From Sphingomonas sp. TREG-RG-20F-R18-01 (GTDB taxonomy: Bacteria > Pseudomonadota > Alphaproteobacteria > Sphingomonadales > Sphingomonadaceae), in contig NZ_JAKNQQ010000006.1 of NCBI RefSeq assembly GCF_022662475.1, forward strand, positions 1 through 64,000: 64,000 nucleotides of DNA, in the 5' to 3' direction. Shown in pieces: positions 51,357-58,694 of this stretch (position 1 is its first letter; each line of letters opens with the position of its first letter). Under the pieces are notes generated by a model. It did not search any database. It saw nothing but the letters and a program-made list of their open reading frames with translations, and had not been told where the DNA came from. Made by a program: the position numbers and the translations under genes.

Positions 51357-51563
51357 TCATTCATTCTGCAGCGCGTTGGCAAGCGTCGCCAAATCCTGCG
51401 GCGAGACGGCGCTGCCGGTGGCGTCGGTGATGCTGGCGACGGGCTTGGCTTGGCCGGCGTGATGAGCGGGGGCGAAGCCAACCGTGTCCACCGCGGTCCA
51501 CAGGATGCCCGCCGCCCAGAACAGCGCGGACCAGCGGCTGACGAAGATTTTGCGGAACGGCAC
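51357..51563 (-). CDS. Small single-pass membrane hypothetical protein
   Basis: 68 residues: basic start (MPFRKIFVSRW), one hydrophobic segment (SALFWAAGILWTAVDTVGF) and a soluble tail ending SPQDLATLANALQNE. Composition and codon use match the neighbours. No family recognised; convergent with the lipoprotein gene 21 bp away. Confidence 0.5.
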   Translation of the reverse strand: MPFRKIFVSRWSALFWAAGILWTAVDTVGFAPAHHAGQAKPVASITDATGSAVSPQDLATLANALQNE

Positions 51564-51621
51564 GGACCGACGATGTCACCGCCGGGTTAAGCATCTGCGC
51601 CGCTACACGGTTAACGGCGCG

Positions 51622-51798
51622 TTATCCGCAGGATTTACCGGTCTGCTCGGCTTGTTTCGCCGCCTGTTCGATATGTTTCGCCGAACGCTTGGCGGCGTTG
51701 GGCGTAAAGGACTCGGCCATGCCGTCTGGACCGTCCAGCAGGACTTCGCCCTCTTCGGCTACGGCCTCGATCGGTTTGTCGTGCGGATTCTTGGCCAA
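51622..51798 (-). CDS. Small conserved-type hypothetical protein
   Basis: 58 residues from a TTG (LAKNPHDKPIEAVAEEGEVL...). The central AEEGEVLLDGPDGMAESFTPNAA is the kind of short acidic core seen repeatedly in sphingomonad small proteins. GGGAGACGCGACC upstream of the TTG matches the leader of the acidic 117-residue gene, which decides the start; a longer frame upstream has an ATG without such a site. Divergent from the Crp/Fnr gene. Function unknown. Confidence 0.5.
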   Translation of the reverse strand: MAKNPHDKPIEAVAEEGEVLLDGPDGMAESFTPNAAKRSAKHIEQAAKQAEQTGKSCG

Positions 51799-51868
51799 GG
51801 TCGCGTCTCCCTCTGGACAAAACGCGGTGCCCACGGCCATGTTCCGCGCGAGGGGTTCCATAACCGGC

Positions 51869-52576
51869 ATGTATATTGATCTGTTTCTGAAGACGCATCG
51901 CACGCCCGTGCTGGATGCGGACGAGGTCGCGGCGCTCGATGCGAGCGTCGCTCGCTGCACGACGTTCTCGGCACGACAGATCTTCATCCGCCAGCACATG
52001 CCGCTGACTCAGTGCACGCTTCTCCTCGAAGGCTTTGTCGAACGGTTCAAGGACACGCCCGAAGGCCGCCGGCAAATCCTCGCGATTCATGTCCCGGGCG
52101 ATTTCGTCGACCTGCACAGTTACCCGCTCAAGCGGCTCGAGCATTCGGTGGCCGCGCTGACCGATATCCGCGTCGCGCTGTTCCCGCATCCCGCGATCCA
52201 CGCCTTGACCGAAAAGTCGGCGACCATCACCGAGCTGTTGTGGAAATCGACGATGATCGATGCGGCGATCAACCGGGAATGGATCGTCTCGGTGGGCGCG
52301 CGTGGCGCCGCGATCCGCTTGGCGCATTTGTTCTGCGAGATGTTCGTGCGGCTGGAACGGGCGGGCATGGCCTCGGGCGACAGTTTCGCGCTGCCGCTGA
52401 CCCAGGTGGATCTCGCCGACGCGACCGGACTGACCGCCGTCCACGCCAATCGCATGCTGCGGCAATTGCGCGAGGACGGGCTGGTCACCTTCCGCCAGGG
52501 AGTCGCCACGATCCTCGACTGGCCAAAGCTGCGGGCCTTTGCCGAGTTCGATCCGACCTACCTGTTCCTCGACTGA
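51869..52576 (+). CDS. Crp/Fnr family transcriptional regulator
   Basis: 235 residues. Cyclic-nucleotide-binding-like jelly roll (about 25-130: TFSARQIFIRQHMPLTQCTLLLEGFVERF...QILAIHVPGDFVDLH) and a Crp-type winged helix (about 155-225: PLTQVDLADATGLTAVHANRMLRQLREDGL). Few Cys and none in an Fnr cluster pattern (only Cys30, Cys49 and one later), so oxygen sensing through Fe-S is unlikely. Of the branch abundant in Sphingomonas. Effector unknown. Confidence 0.9.
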   Translation: MYIDLFLKTHRTPVLDADEVAALDASVARCTTFSARQIFIRQHMPLTQCTLLLEGFVERFKDTPEGRRQILAIHVPGDFVDLHSYPLKRLEHSVAALTDIRVALFPHPAIHALTEKSATITELLWKSTMIDAAINREWIVSVGARGAAIRLAHLFCEMFVRLERAGMASGDSFALPLTQVDLADATGLTAVHANRMLRQLREDGLVTFRQGVATILDWPKLRAFAEFDPTYLFLD

Positions 52577-52597
52577 CCCGGCACGGCGCGCGCCGCC

Positions 52598-53269
52598 TCA
52601 GCGCGGCAGGTAATGGGCCTGCGCCGCGTCGGTCGCATTCACCGCCAGGATCGAGCGCGCCTCGCTTTGCGGCAGCGGGCGTCCCTGGCGGTCGGCGGCG
52701 GCGCCGATCACGCGATCGAGCAATTCCTGCCCTTCCTGCCACCAGCCGATCCCGCTTGCGGCATTGAGATGCCCCTGCGCGCCGGCATCGACGAAATGGC
52801 TTCCCCATCCGACTGCGAGGCTGTGGGCGCGGTCGATCGTGATCCACGGGTCGTCGCGGCTCGCAACGACGATCGAGGGGAAGGGCAGCGGTGCCGCCGG
52901 CGTCGGCCCGAACGTCGCAAGTTCCGCGCGCACATCGGCGCGGTCGACATCGGCCGGCGCCACCAGCAGGGCGCCCGCGACCGGCCAGCCATAGGGCTGG
53001 CGGGTCATTTCCGCCCACCAAGCGACCGCAAGGCAGCCGAGACTATGGGCCGCAAGGACCACCGGAGCCTTGGCGTCGCGGATCGCCTGGTCGAGCTTCG
53101 TCACCCAGGCGTTGCGATGCGGCGTGTGCCACATGCCAAGCTCCACCCTGACGGTGTCGGGACGTGCCGACTCCCATAGCGTCTGCCAGTGCGACGGACC
53201 CGAGCCGCCGAGGCCAGGGACGGTAAGGATGGTCGGTTGCACGGGTTCGTAACTCGAGAAGCTACCCAT
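52598..53269 (-). CDS. RBBP9/YdeN family serine hydrolase
   Basis: 223 residues, alpha/beta hydrolase. Oxyanion region ILTVPGLGGSGPSHWQTLWE at the start, nucleophile elbow AAHSLGCLA (Ser near residue 76), Asp in SRDDPWI (about 138) and His in GAQGHLNAASG (about 166). This order and HWQ motif are typical of RBBP9/YdeN hydrolases. Substrate unknown. Convergent with the Crp/Fnr gene. The 293 bp upstream to tlyA show no gene. Confidence 0.88.
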   Translation of the reverse strand: MGSFSSYEPVQPTILTVPGLGGSGPSHWQTLWESARPDTVRVELGMWHTPHRNAWVTKLDQAIRDAKAPVVLAAHSLGCLAVAWWAEMTRQPYGWPVAGALLVAPADVDRADVRAELATFGPTPAAPLPFPSIVVASRDDPWITIDRAHSLAVGWGSHFVDAGAQGHLNAASGIGWWQEGQELLDRVIGAAADRQGRPLPQSEARSILAVNATDAAQAHYLPR

Positions 53270-53562
53270 CGATGCTCTCCCACTTGGAATGGAGACGTGA
53301 CCGCCCGTGCTCTAGGGGGACGCCGTGCGGCCACGCCTCCCGGTTCCCAAAGCTATTCCTATTAAACTAGTAGGCAATAGTGCTGCGGCGAAAGGAAGGA
53401 CGGATGCGCCGGTCCGAAAAGCCGCTCTCGGCGCCCCGCGCATTTGCGTCGACTGGCCGTCGGAGCGCCCGCGCGGGGGCGCGCGACTCGCCGCGCTTGG
53501 GCTGGCGCGCGAAGCTTGTTAGGGGGGAGCTATGCGCAGTCCTGTCTTCCAGCCGTATTCCC

Positions 53563-54321
53563 ATGCCCAAAACCAGGGCTGACCAATTGCTGGTCGATCG
53601 CGGGCTGGTCGAGAGCCGGACGCGCGCGCAGGCGCTGATCATGGCGGGGCTGGTCTTCGCCGGCGATCGCAAGGTCGAAAAGCCGGGGCAGGCGGTGGCC
53701 GACGACGTCCTGCTCGACGTGCGCGGGCGCGACCACCCCTGGGTTTCGCGCGGCGGGATCAAGCTGGCGCACGGGCTCGATGCGACCGGTTGGGATGTCA
53801 CGGGCACGGTGGCGATCGACGTGGGCTCGTCGACCGGCGGGTTTACCGACGTCTTGCTCCAGCGCGGCGCCACGCGGGTCTATGCAGTGGACAGCGGCAC
53901 CAACCAGCTCGCCTGGAAGATCCGCCAGGACCCCCGCGTGGTGGTCCATGAACAGACCAGTGCGCGCATCCTGACGCCGGCGCATATCCCGGAGCCGATC
54001 GACCTGATCGTCTGCGACGCCAGCTTCATCGGCCTGGCCAAAGTGCTCGAAGTGCCGCTGCGGTTCGGCCGGGCGGGCGCACGGCTGCTGGCCTTGATCA
54101 AGCCGCAGTTCGAGGCGGGGCGGGGCGAGGTCGGGAAGGGCGGCGTCGTCCGCGATGCCGCCGTGCATGCCAGGGTCTGCGACGAGGTTGCGGCCTGGCT
54201 GGTCGGGCAGGGGTGGCGCATCGTGACGCTGGTCGAAAGTCCGATCACCGGTCCCGAAGGCAATGTCGAGTTCCTGATCGGGGCAGTTCAGGATGCAACC
54301 CCGGCTGACGCGCAAAATTAG
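53563..54321 (+). CDS. tlyA: TlyA family rRNA ribose methyltransferase / hemolysin
   Basis: 252 residues. S4 RNA-binding domain (about 3-62: TRADQLLVDRGLVESRTRAQALIMAGLVF) followed by an FtsJ-type Rossmann methyltransferase with SAM motif AIDVGSSTGGFTDVLL and the K-D-K-E-type residues in VSRGGIKL, CDASFIGL and LIKPQFEAG. Family members 2'-O-methylate rRNA cytidines. The ATG is chosen because the S4 domain begins there, although the frame is open upstream. Confidence 0.93.
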   Translation: MPKTRADQLLVDRGLVESRTRAQALIMAGLVFAGDRKVEKPGQAVADDVLLDVRGRDHPWVSRGGIKLAHGLDATGWDVTGTVAIDVGSSTGGFTDVLLQRGATRVYAVDSGTNQLAWKIRQDPRVVVHEQTSARILTPAHIPEPIDLIVCDASFIGLAKVLEVPLRFGRAGARLLALIKPQFEAGRGEVGKGGVVRDAAVHARVCDEVAAWLVGQGWRIVTLVESPITGPEGNVEFLIGAVQDATPADAQN

Positions 54322-54385
54322 CGCGCCACCCTTTGCGCGGCATCTTCTATAGCGGCGCGGGGATCCGATAACGCGAGGCAAGGGA

Positions 54386-54967
54386 ATGCGCGACATGGCG
54401 ACCAACGGAACGGGCAGTATCGCCTCGCGCGGGCAATTGCGGGCCGGCTTCCTGCGCTGGCTCGGCGTGACCGTGCCCCTGATGCTGTTGCTCGGCTTCG
54501 GGGTCGCGCAGTTCGTCCCCGCCGGAAAGGACAATGTCTGGTACAGCGCGCTGACCAAGCCAGCGCTGAACCCGCCGGATTGGGCTTTTCCGGTTGCCTG
54601 GTCACTGCTGTACGTGCTGCTCGGGGTCGTCCTGGCGATGGTCCTCAACGCCCGCGGCGCGCGGTTGCGCACCCCCGCGCTGATCGTGTTCTTCCTGCAG
54701 CTTGCCGTGAACCTGTCCTGGTCCCCGTTGTTTTTCGGGCTGCATCAGGTCGTCGTCGCGCTGGTCGTGATCGGACTGATGGTCGGGTTGACGATGCTCA
54801 TGTCGATCCTGTTCTCGCAGGTGCGCGGGCTGGCAGCCGTGCTATTGCTGCCCTATCTTGCCTGGCTGCTGTTCGCCGCGTATCTCAACTACGAGATTCT
54901 GGCGCTCAACCCGGGGGTGGAAAGCCTTGCGCCCGGTGCGAAGACCACCCAAATCAGCCCCAGATAA
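54386..54967 (+). CDS. TspO/MBR family membrane protein
   Basis: 193 residues with five hydrophobic segments. Signature WYSALTKPALNPPDWAFPVAWSLLY (in pieces WYSALTKPALNPP and WAFPVAWSLLY) and LNLSW-like AVNLSWSPLFFG identify the tryptophan-rich sensory/TspO group, which binds porphyrins and affects tetrapyrrole and stress physiology. An N-terminal ~25-residue extension precedes the first segment. AAGGG lies before the ATG. Confidence 0.93.
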   Translation: MRDMATNGTGSIASRGQLRAGFLRWLGVTVPLMLLLGFGVAQFVPAGKDNVWYSALTKPALNPPDWAFPVAWSLLYVLLGVVLAMVLNARGARLRTPALIVFFLQLAVNLSWSPLFFGLHQVVVALVVIGLMVGLTMLMSILFSQVRGLAAVLLLPYLAWLLFAAYLNYEILALNPGVESLAPGAKTTQISPR

Positions 54968-54987
54968 GTTCGATTGGATTCCCGCGC

Positions 54988-55290
54988 ATGCAAGCCGACA
55001 ACAAGATCTTCGATGATTTCGCCAAGCTCATCAACGGCGCTGCCGGGACCCTTGCGGGGGTCGGACGCGAAGCCGAGGCCGGCGCGCGTGCGCGGGCCCG
55101 CGAGTGGATCGGCGGCCTCGATTTCGTCTCGCGCGACGAGTTCGAAGTGGTGAAGGCAATGGCCGTCGCCGCACGCGAGGAAGCCGATGCGCTGCGTGCG
55201 CGGATCGATGCGATGGAAGGCAAGGCATCCGCGTCGTCCGCCAGCAGCAGCAGCAGCAGCTTTACCTCGCCCCCCGAAACCGGAGTCTGA
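54988..55290 (+). CDS. ubiK: Ubiquinone biosynthesis accessory factor UbiK (BMFP)
   Basis: 100 residues: amphipathic helix (NKIFDDFAKLINGAAGTLAG), the VSRDEFEVVKAMAVAAREEADALRARID coiled coil used for trimerisation, and a low-complexity Ser-rich tail. Same plan as UbiK/YqiC, which helps assemble ubiquinone enzymes at the membrane. The gene follows tspO by 20 bp and may share its transcript. Confidence 0.85.
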   Translation: MQADNKIFDDFAKLINGAAGTLAGVGREAEAGARARAREWIGGLDFVSRDEFEVVKAMAVAAREEADALRARIDAMEGKASASSASSSSSSFTSPPETGV

Positions 55291-55395
55291 CCTCATTTTA
55301 TCCACAGCTAATTCGACGCGTCTTGTCACCTGCCGCTTGTGTCGTCGCGCCGAAGCGGCCACGCTTTGTTGCGTAACGCGGACGGGAGGCTCCGA

Positions 55396-55899
55396 ATGAT
55401 GTTGGATGAAGCCGATTTCGACCGCGAGGACGCCGCGCCGATCGACATGCTCGAGAGCTATTTCGCGGCGCATGGCTGGGATTACGAGCGGCAGGACGAC
55501 GAGGTCATCGCCAAGGTCAAGGGCAGCTGGGCGCAATATGAATTGCGCGCGCTGTGGCGGGACGAGGATGGCGTCATTCAGTTTCTCGCCTTCCCGGACA
55601 TCAAGGTCGCCGACGACAAGCGCGCCGCGATGTACGAGGCGATCGGGCTGATCAACGAGCAGCTCTGGGTCGGGCATTTCGAATTATGGTCGTCCAGCGG
55701 GATCCTGCTGTATCGGCACGCCGCGATGATCGACGGCGACGGTGGGACGTTGTCGCTCGGGTCGGCCGAACTGATGGTCGAAAGCGCGATCGACGAGTGC
55801 GAGCGTTTCTATCCGGTGTTCCAGTTCATCCTGTGGGGCGGCAAGACTCCCAAGGAAGCGCTGGCCGCCGCCATGACCGAAACCCAGGGCGAAGCCTGA
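55396..55899 (+). CDS. YbjN domain-containing protein
   Basis: 167 residues covering one YbjN (DUF1790-like) domain: IDMLESYFAAHGWDYERQDDEVIAKVKG, QYELRALWRDEDGVIQFLAFP, MYEAIGLINEQLWVGHFELW, and the C-terminal FYPVFQFILWGGKTPKEALAAAM. The fold resembles secretion chaperones; members are common next to proC in alphaproteobacteria. GGGAGG precedes the two tandem ATGs. proC starts 4 bp behind the stop, so they are co-transcribed. Confidence 0.9.
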   Translation: MMLDEADFDREDAAPIDMLESYFAAHGWDYERQDDEVIAKVKGSWAQYELRALWRDEDGVIQFLAFPDIKVADDKRAAMYEAIGLINEQLWVGHFELWSSSGILLYRHAAMIDGDGGTLSLGSAELMVESAIDECERFYPVFQFILWGGKTPKEALAAAMTETQGEA

Positions 55900-55903
55900 G
55901 ACC

Positions 55904-56713
55904 GTGTTTGCAGCATGGCCAGGCCGTGTCTGGATGGTCGGATGCGGTAATATGGGTGGCGCGATGCTGCGCCGCTGGATCGCCAGTGGCGTGCTTGACG
56001 CCGCGGCGGTCGACGTCGTCAATCGCACCGACCGCGACCTGCCGGACGGCGTCCGGCAAGCACGCGATCTTCCGTTGGGGCCGTTGCCCGATCTGATCGT
56101 GCTGGCGATGAAGCCGCAGCAGATCGACGAGATCGCCGCACGCTTTGCCGGGCGGCTGGCCGGGGTGCCGGTGCTCGTGTCGATCCTTGCCGGGGTCGAG
56201 GAAGATGCACTGGCAGCACGCTTTGGCGCGGCTGCGATCGTTCGGGCGATGCCCAATCTTCCGGTCGGGATCGGCAAGGGCGTGGTCGCGCTCGACAGCG
56301 CCAGCGCGGATGCCGCCGCGCGCGCCACGATCGAAGGTCTGATGGCACCGCTCGGTCTGGTCGAGTGGGTCGCGCCGGCGCAGTTCGACGCGGTGACGGC
56401 GCTGGCCGGGAGCGGGCCGGCCTTCCTCTACCGCTTCATCGATTCGCTTGCGGGCGCAGGGGTGGCGCAGGGGTTGGCGCCCGATCAGGCGCAGCGCCTC
56501 GCGCTGGCGACGGTCGAAGGGGCGGGGTTGCTCGCGGCGGCGGCGGACGTCGCGCCCGGTGTCCTGGCGGATCAGGTAGCAAGTCCGGGCGGATCGACGC
56601 GCAAGGGCCTCGACGTGCTCGATGCGGGCGGCGCGCTGGATGCGTTGCTGCGGGAGACTATTGCGGCGGCGACGGGACGAAATGCCGAGATGGCGGCCGC
56701 TGCGCGCGGGTAA
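55904..56713 (+). CDS. proC: Pyrroline-5-carboxylate reductase
   Basis: 269 residues; last step of proline synthesis. NADPH motif WMVGCGNMGGAMLRRW (about 10-25), LAMKPQQIDEIA, VRAMPNLPVGIGKG, and the dimerisation/active region ALAGSGPAFLYRFID ... VASPGGSTRKGLDVLD. A GTG start 4 bp after the YbjN gene is used. A hairpin (AAGGCGCG...GCCTT, 56712-56733) follows the stop codon between the convergent MarR gene. Confidence 0.95.
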   Translation: MFAAWPGRVWMVGCGNMGGAMLRRWIASGVLDAAAVDVVNRTDRDLPDGVRQARDLPLGPLPDLIVLAMKPQQIDEIAARFAGRLAGVPVLVSILAGVEEDALAARFGAAAIVRAMPNLPVGIGKGVVALDSASADAAARATIEGLMAPLGLVEWVAPAQFDAVTALAGSGPAFLYRFIDSLAGAGVAQGLAPDQAQRLALATVEGAGLLAAAADVAPGVLADQVASPGGSTRKGLDVLDAGGALDALLRETIAAATGRNAEMAAAARG

Positions 56714-56786
56714 GGCGCGGGATCGCGTGCCTTGAGGGAGACTGTCGATCCGGAGCGTAGCAATCCTGCCATCCCCCGATCGCGCG

Positions 56787-57275
56787 TTACTCTTGCGGCC
56801 CGGAAAGCCGCGCCAGATCCGCCTCGCCGATCATTCCCTCGAGCACCGACCAGAAACCGCTGACCGCATTCTGCCCGGCCCGCGCATAAGCGCGCGACCA
56901 ATGCTGGCGGACCATTTCGAACAGCTCCTGTTCGAGTGCGATCCCCGCCGTCGAGAGTCGCAGCAGGCGCTGGCGCCGGTCCCGCTCGCCGACCCGCGTC
57001 TCCACCAGATCGCGGTCGACCAGCTCGTTCAGCACCCGCCCGAGCGACTGCTTGGTGATGCCAAGCAGGCTCAGCAGCGCGCTGACCGTCAGATCCGGAT
57101 GACGGGCGATGAAGTACATGGCGCGATGGTGCGCGCGACCAAGCCCCATCTCGCTCAGTCGACTTTCGGTCGAGCGCGCGAGTGTGCTCTGGGCGAAGTA
57201 CAGCAATTCCATGCCGCGACGAATTTCGGGTTCGCGGAGAAAGAGCGGTGAAGCAGAGGCGATTGCGGTTGCCAT
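56787..57275 (-). CDS. MarR family transcriptional regulator
   Basis: 162 residues; helical dimer ends and a winged helix (about 55-115: HPDLTVSALLSLLGITKQSLGRVLNELVDRDLVETR, in pieces SALLSLLGITKQSLGRVL and RDLVETRVGERDRRQRLL). The wing motif GERDRRQRLLRLS is typical. Divergent from the aminotransferase gene with a 72-bp shared promoter region containing a direct repeat, an arrangement conserved in many alphaproteobacteria. Ligand unknown. Confidence 0.9.
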   Translation of the reverse strand: MATAIASASPLFLREPEIRRGMELLYFAQSTLARSTESRLSEMGLGRAHHRAMYFIARHPDLTVSALLSLLGITKQSLGRVLNELVDRDLVETRVGERDRRQRLLRLSTAGIALEQELFEMVRQHWSRAYARAGQNAVSGFWSVLEGMIGEADLARLSGPQE

Positions 57276-57322
57276 TGTTGACCGCGTTTGACGCGTCCCG
57301 TACACCCCTTCAACCCCCAAAT

Positions 57323-57340
57323 TGTCGCAATATGTCGCAA
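57323..57340. promoter_or_regulatory. Tandem TGTCGCAA repeat before the aminotransferase gene
   Basis: Two copies of TGTCGCAA, 10 bp centre to centre (one helical turn), end 7 bp before the ATG of the aminotransferase gene and lie in the promoter region shared with the MarR gene. Possible MarR binding site; it also covers the expected ribosome-binding position. Confidence 0.4.
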
Positions 57341-57347
57341 GGATATC

Positions 57348-58499
57348 ATGCCGAACACCGTTACGCTCGCCAGCGGTCATCCTGCCGATCCCGCATCGAC
57401 CGCCGCGCCCGGCTCCGTGCCGGTCTTCGCCTTCGAGCCCAACGCCGCGCCGCTCGCCGCGAACGAGCGTGCCGCGCAACTGGTCAACCCCGGGTTCGGC
57501 AAGGTCTTTACCGATCACATGGTCACGATCCGCTATAGCGAGCAGCAGGGCTGGCACGATGCCAAGATCGTCGCGCGCGCACCCTTCACGATGGATAGCG
57601 CGTCGGCGGTGCTCCATTATGCGCAGGAAATCTTCGAGGGGATAAAGGCCTATCGCCTCCCCGACGGCGGCGCCGCGCTGTTCCGCCCCACTGCCAACGC
57701 CGCGCGCTTCCGCAAGTCGGCCGAGCGGATGGCGATGGTCCCGCTCCCCGAGGATCTGTTCGTCGAGTCGGTCCGCGCGATCGTCCGGCAGGAGGCCGAC
57801 TGGATTCCGGACATCGACGGCGGTGCGCTGTATCTGCGCCCGTTCATGATCGCGAGCGAAGTGTTCCTCGGGGTGAAGCCCTCGACCGAATATCTCTACG
57901 CGGTCATCGCCTCGTCGGTCGGTGCGTATTTCAAGGGCGGTGCGCCCGCGGTCACGCTGTGGGTGTCGCAGGACTATACCCGCGCCGCGCCCGGCGGGAC
58001 AGGCGCGGCCAAGTGCGGCGGCAATTATGCCGCCAGCCTGATCGCGCAGGCCGAGGCGACGCGGCAGGGGTGCGACCAGGTGCTGTTCCTCGACGCGGTC
58101 GAGCGCCGCTGGATCGAGGAGCTGGGCGGCATGAACATCTTCTTCGTGTTCGACGACGGCACGATCCAGACCCCGCCGCTGACCGGCACGATCCTGCCCG
58201 GCATCACGCGGGAATCCCTGATCACGCTGGGACGGGACATGGGCCTGACGGTGCGCGAGGAACCCTATGCGATCGACCAGTGCCGCGCCGATGCGGCGAG
58301 TGGCCGGCTGCGCGAGGCGTTCGCCTGCGGGACCGCTGCGGTGGTCACGCCGATCGGCACGATGAAGCTCGTCGACGGCGCGTTCGACATCGGCGACGGC
58401 GGCGCGGGCGAGACGACGCTGCGGCTTCGCCAGGCGTTGATCGACCTGCAACGCGGTGTCGCGCCCGATCCGCACGGTTGGCTCGAGCGGGTAATCTAG
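57348..58499 (+). CDS. ilvE: Branched-chain amino acid aminotransferase
   Basis: 383 residues, class IV PLP enzyme of the BCAT-II (eukaryote-like, long) type. Conserved points: FEGIKAYRLPDGGAALFRP near 97-113, PLP lysine Lys222 in GAAKCGGNYAAS, and EELGGMNIFFVFDDG plus GTILPGITRESLI. Transaminates Leu, Ile and Val with 2-oxoglutarate. The start at MPNTV is chosen over a longer frame upstream because the divergent regulator's promoter occupies that DNA. Confidence 0.93.
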   Translation: MPNTVTLASGHPADPASTAAPGSVPVFAFEPNAAPLAANERAAQLVNPGFGKVFTDHMVTIRYSEQQGWHDAKIVARAPFTMDSASAVLHYAQEIFEGIKAYRLPDGGAALFRPTANAARFRKSAERMAMVPLPEDLFVESVRAIVRQEADWIPDIDGGALYLRPFMIASEVFLGVKPSTEYLYAVIASSVGAYFKGGAPAVTLWVSQDYTRAAPGGTGAAKCGGNYAASLIAQAEATRQGCDQVLFLDAVERRWIEELGGMNIFFVFDDGTIQTPPLTGTILPGITRESLITLGRDMGLTVREEPYAIDQCRADAASGRLREAFACGTAAVVTPIGTMKLVDGAFDIGDGGAGETTLRLRQALIDLQRGVAPDPHGWLERVI

Positions 58500-58563
58500 C
58501 CTTTCCCGCATTTTTTCGGTTTGCATCGGGGCACGCGCAGCTTAAAGGCCTGCGCTCCCGGAT

Positions 58564-58638
58564 TGGGGCGTCGCCAAGTGGTAAGGCAGCGGCTTTTGAT
58601 GCCGCCATTCGCAGGTTCGAACCCTGCCGCCCCAGCCA
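58564..58638 (+). tRNA. tRNA-Gln (anticodon TTG)
   Basis: Complete cloverleaf: acceptor TGGGGCG/CGCCCCA, anticodon stem GCGGC/GCCGC with loop TTTTGAT (TTG), T-arm GCAGGTTCGAACCCTGC, and encoded CCA. The T1-A72 pair at the acceptor end is the usual glutamine-tRNA feature. Confidence 0.97.
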
Positions 58639-58694
58639 TCCCGGATTAAACCGCGATGGCGCCCCACCCGGCACGCATCGAACCCATCCAAATC

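Noticed and set aside
53270-53562. Open frame extending tlyA upstream by about 60 codons
   Set aside because: The extension is Arg/Ala/Ser-rich and the S4 domain of TlyA begins exactly at the chosen ATG.
55252-55261. AGC trinucleotide run in ubiK as a phase-variable repeat
   Set aside because: Only a handful of in-frame AGC units encoding Ser in the disordered tail; changes would not shift the frame.
58564-58694. Integration site at tRNA-Gln for the halogenase module
   Set aside because: The tRNA is intact, no integrase gene or duplicated 3' segment is seen, and the module has the same composition as its surroundings.
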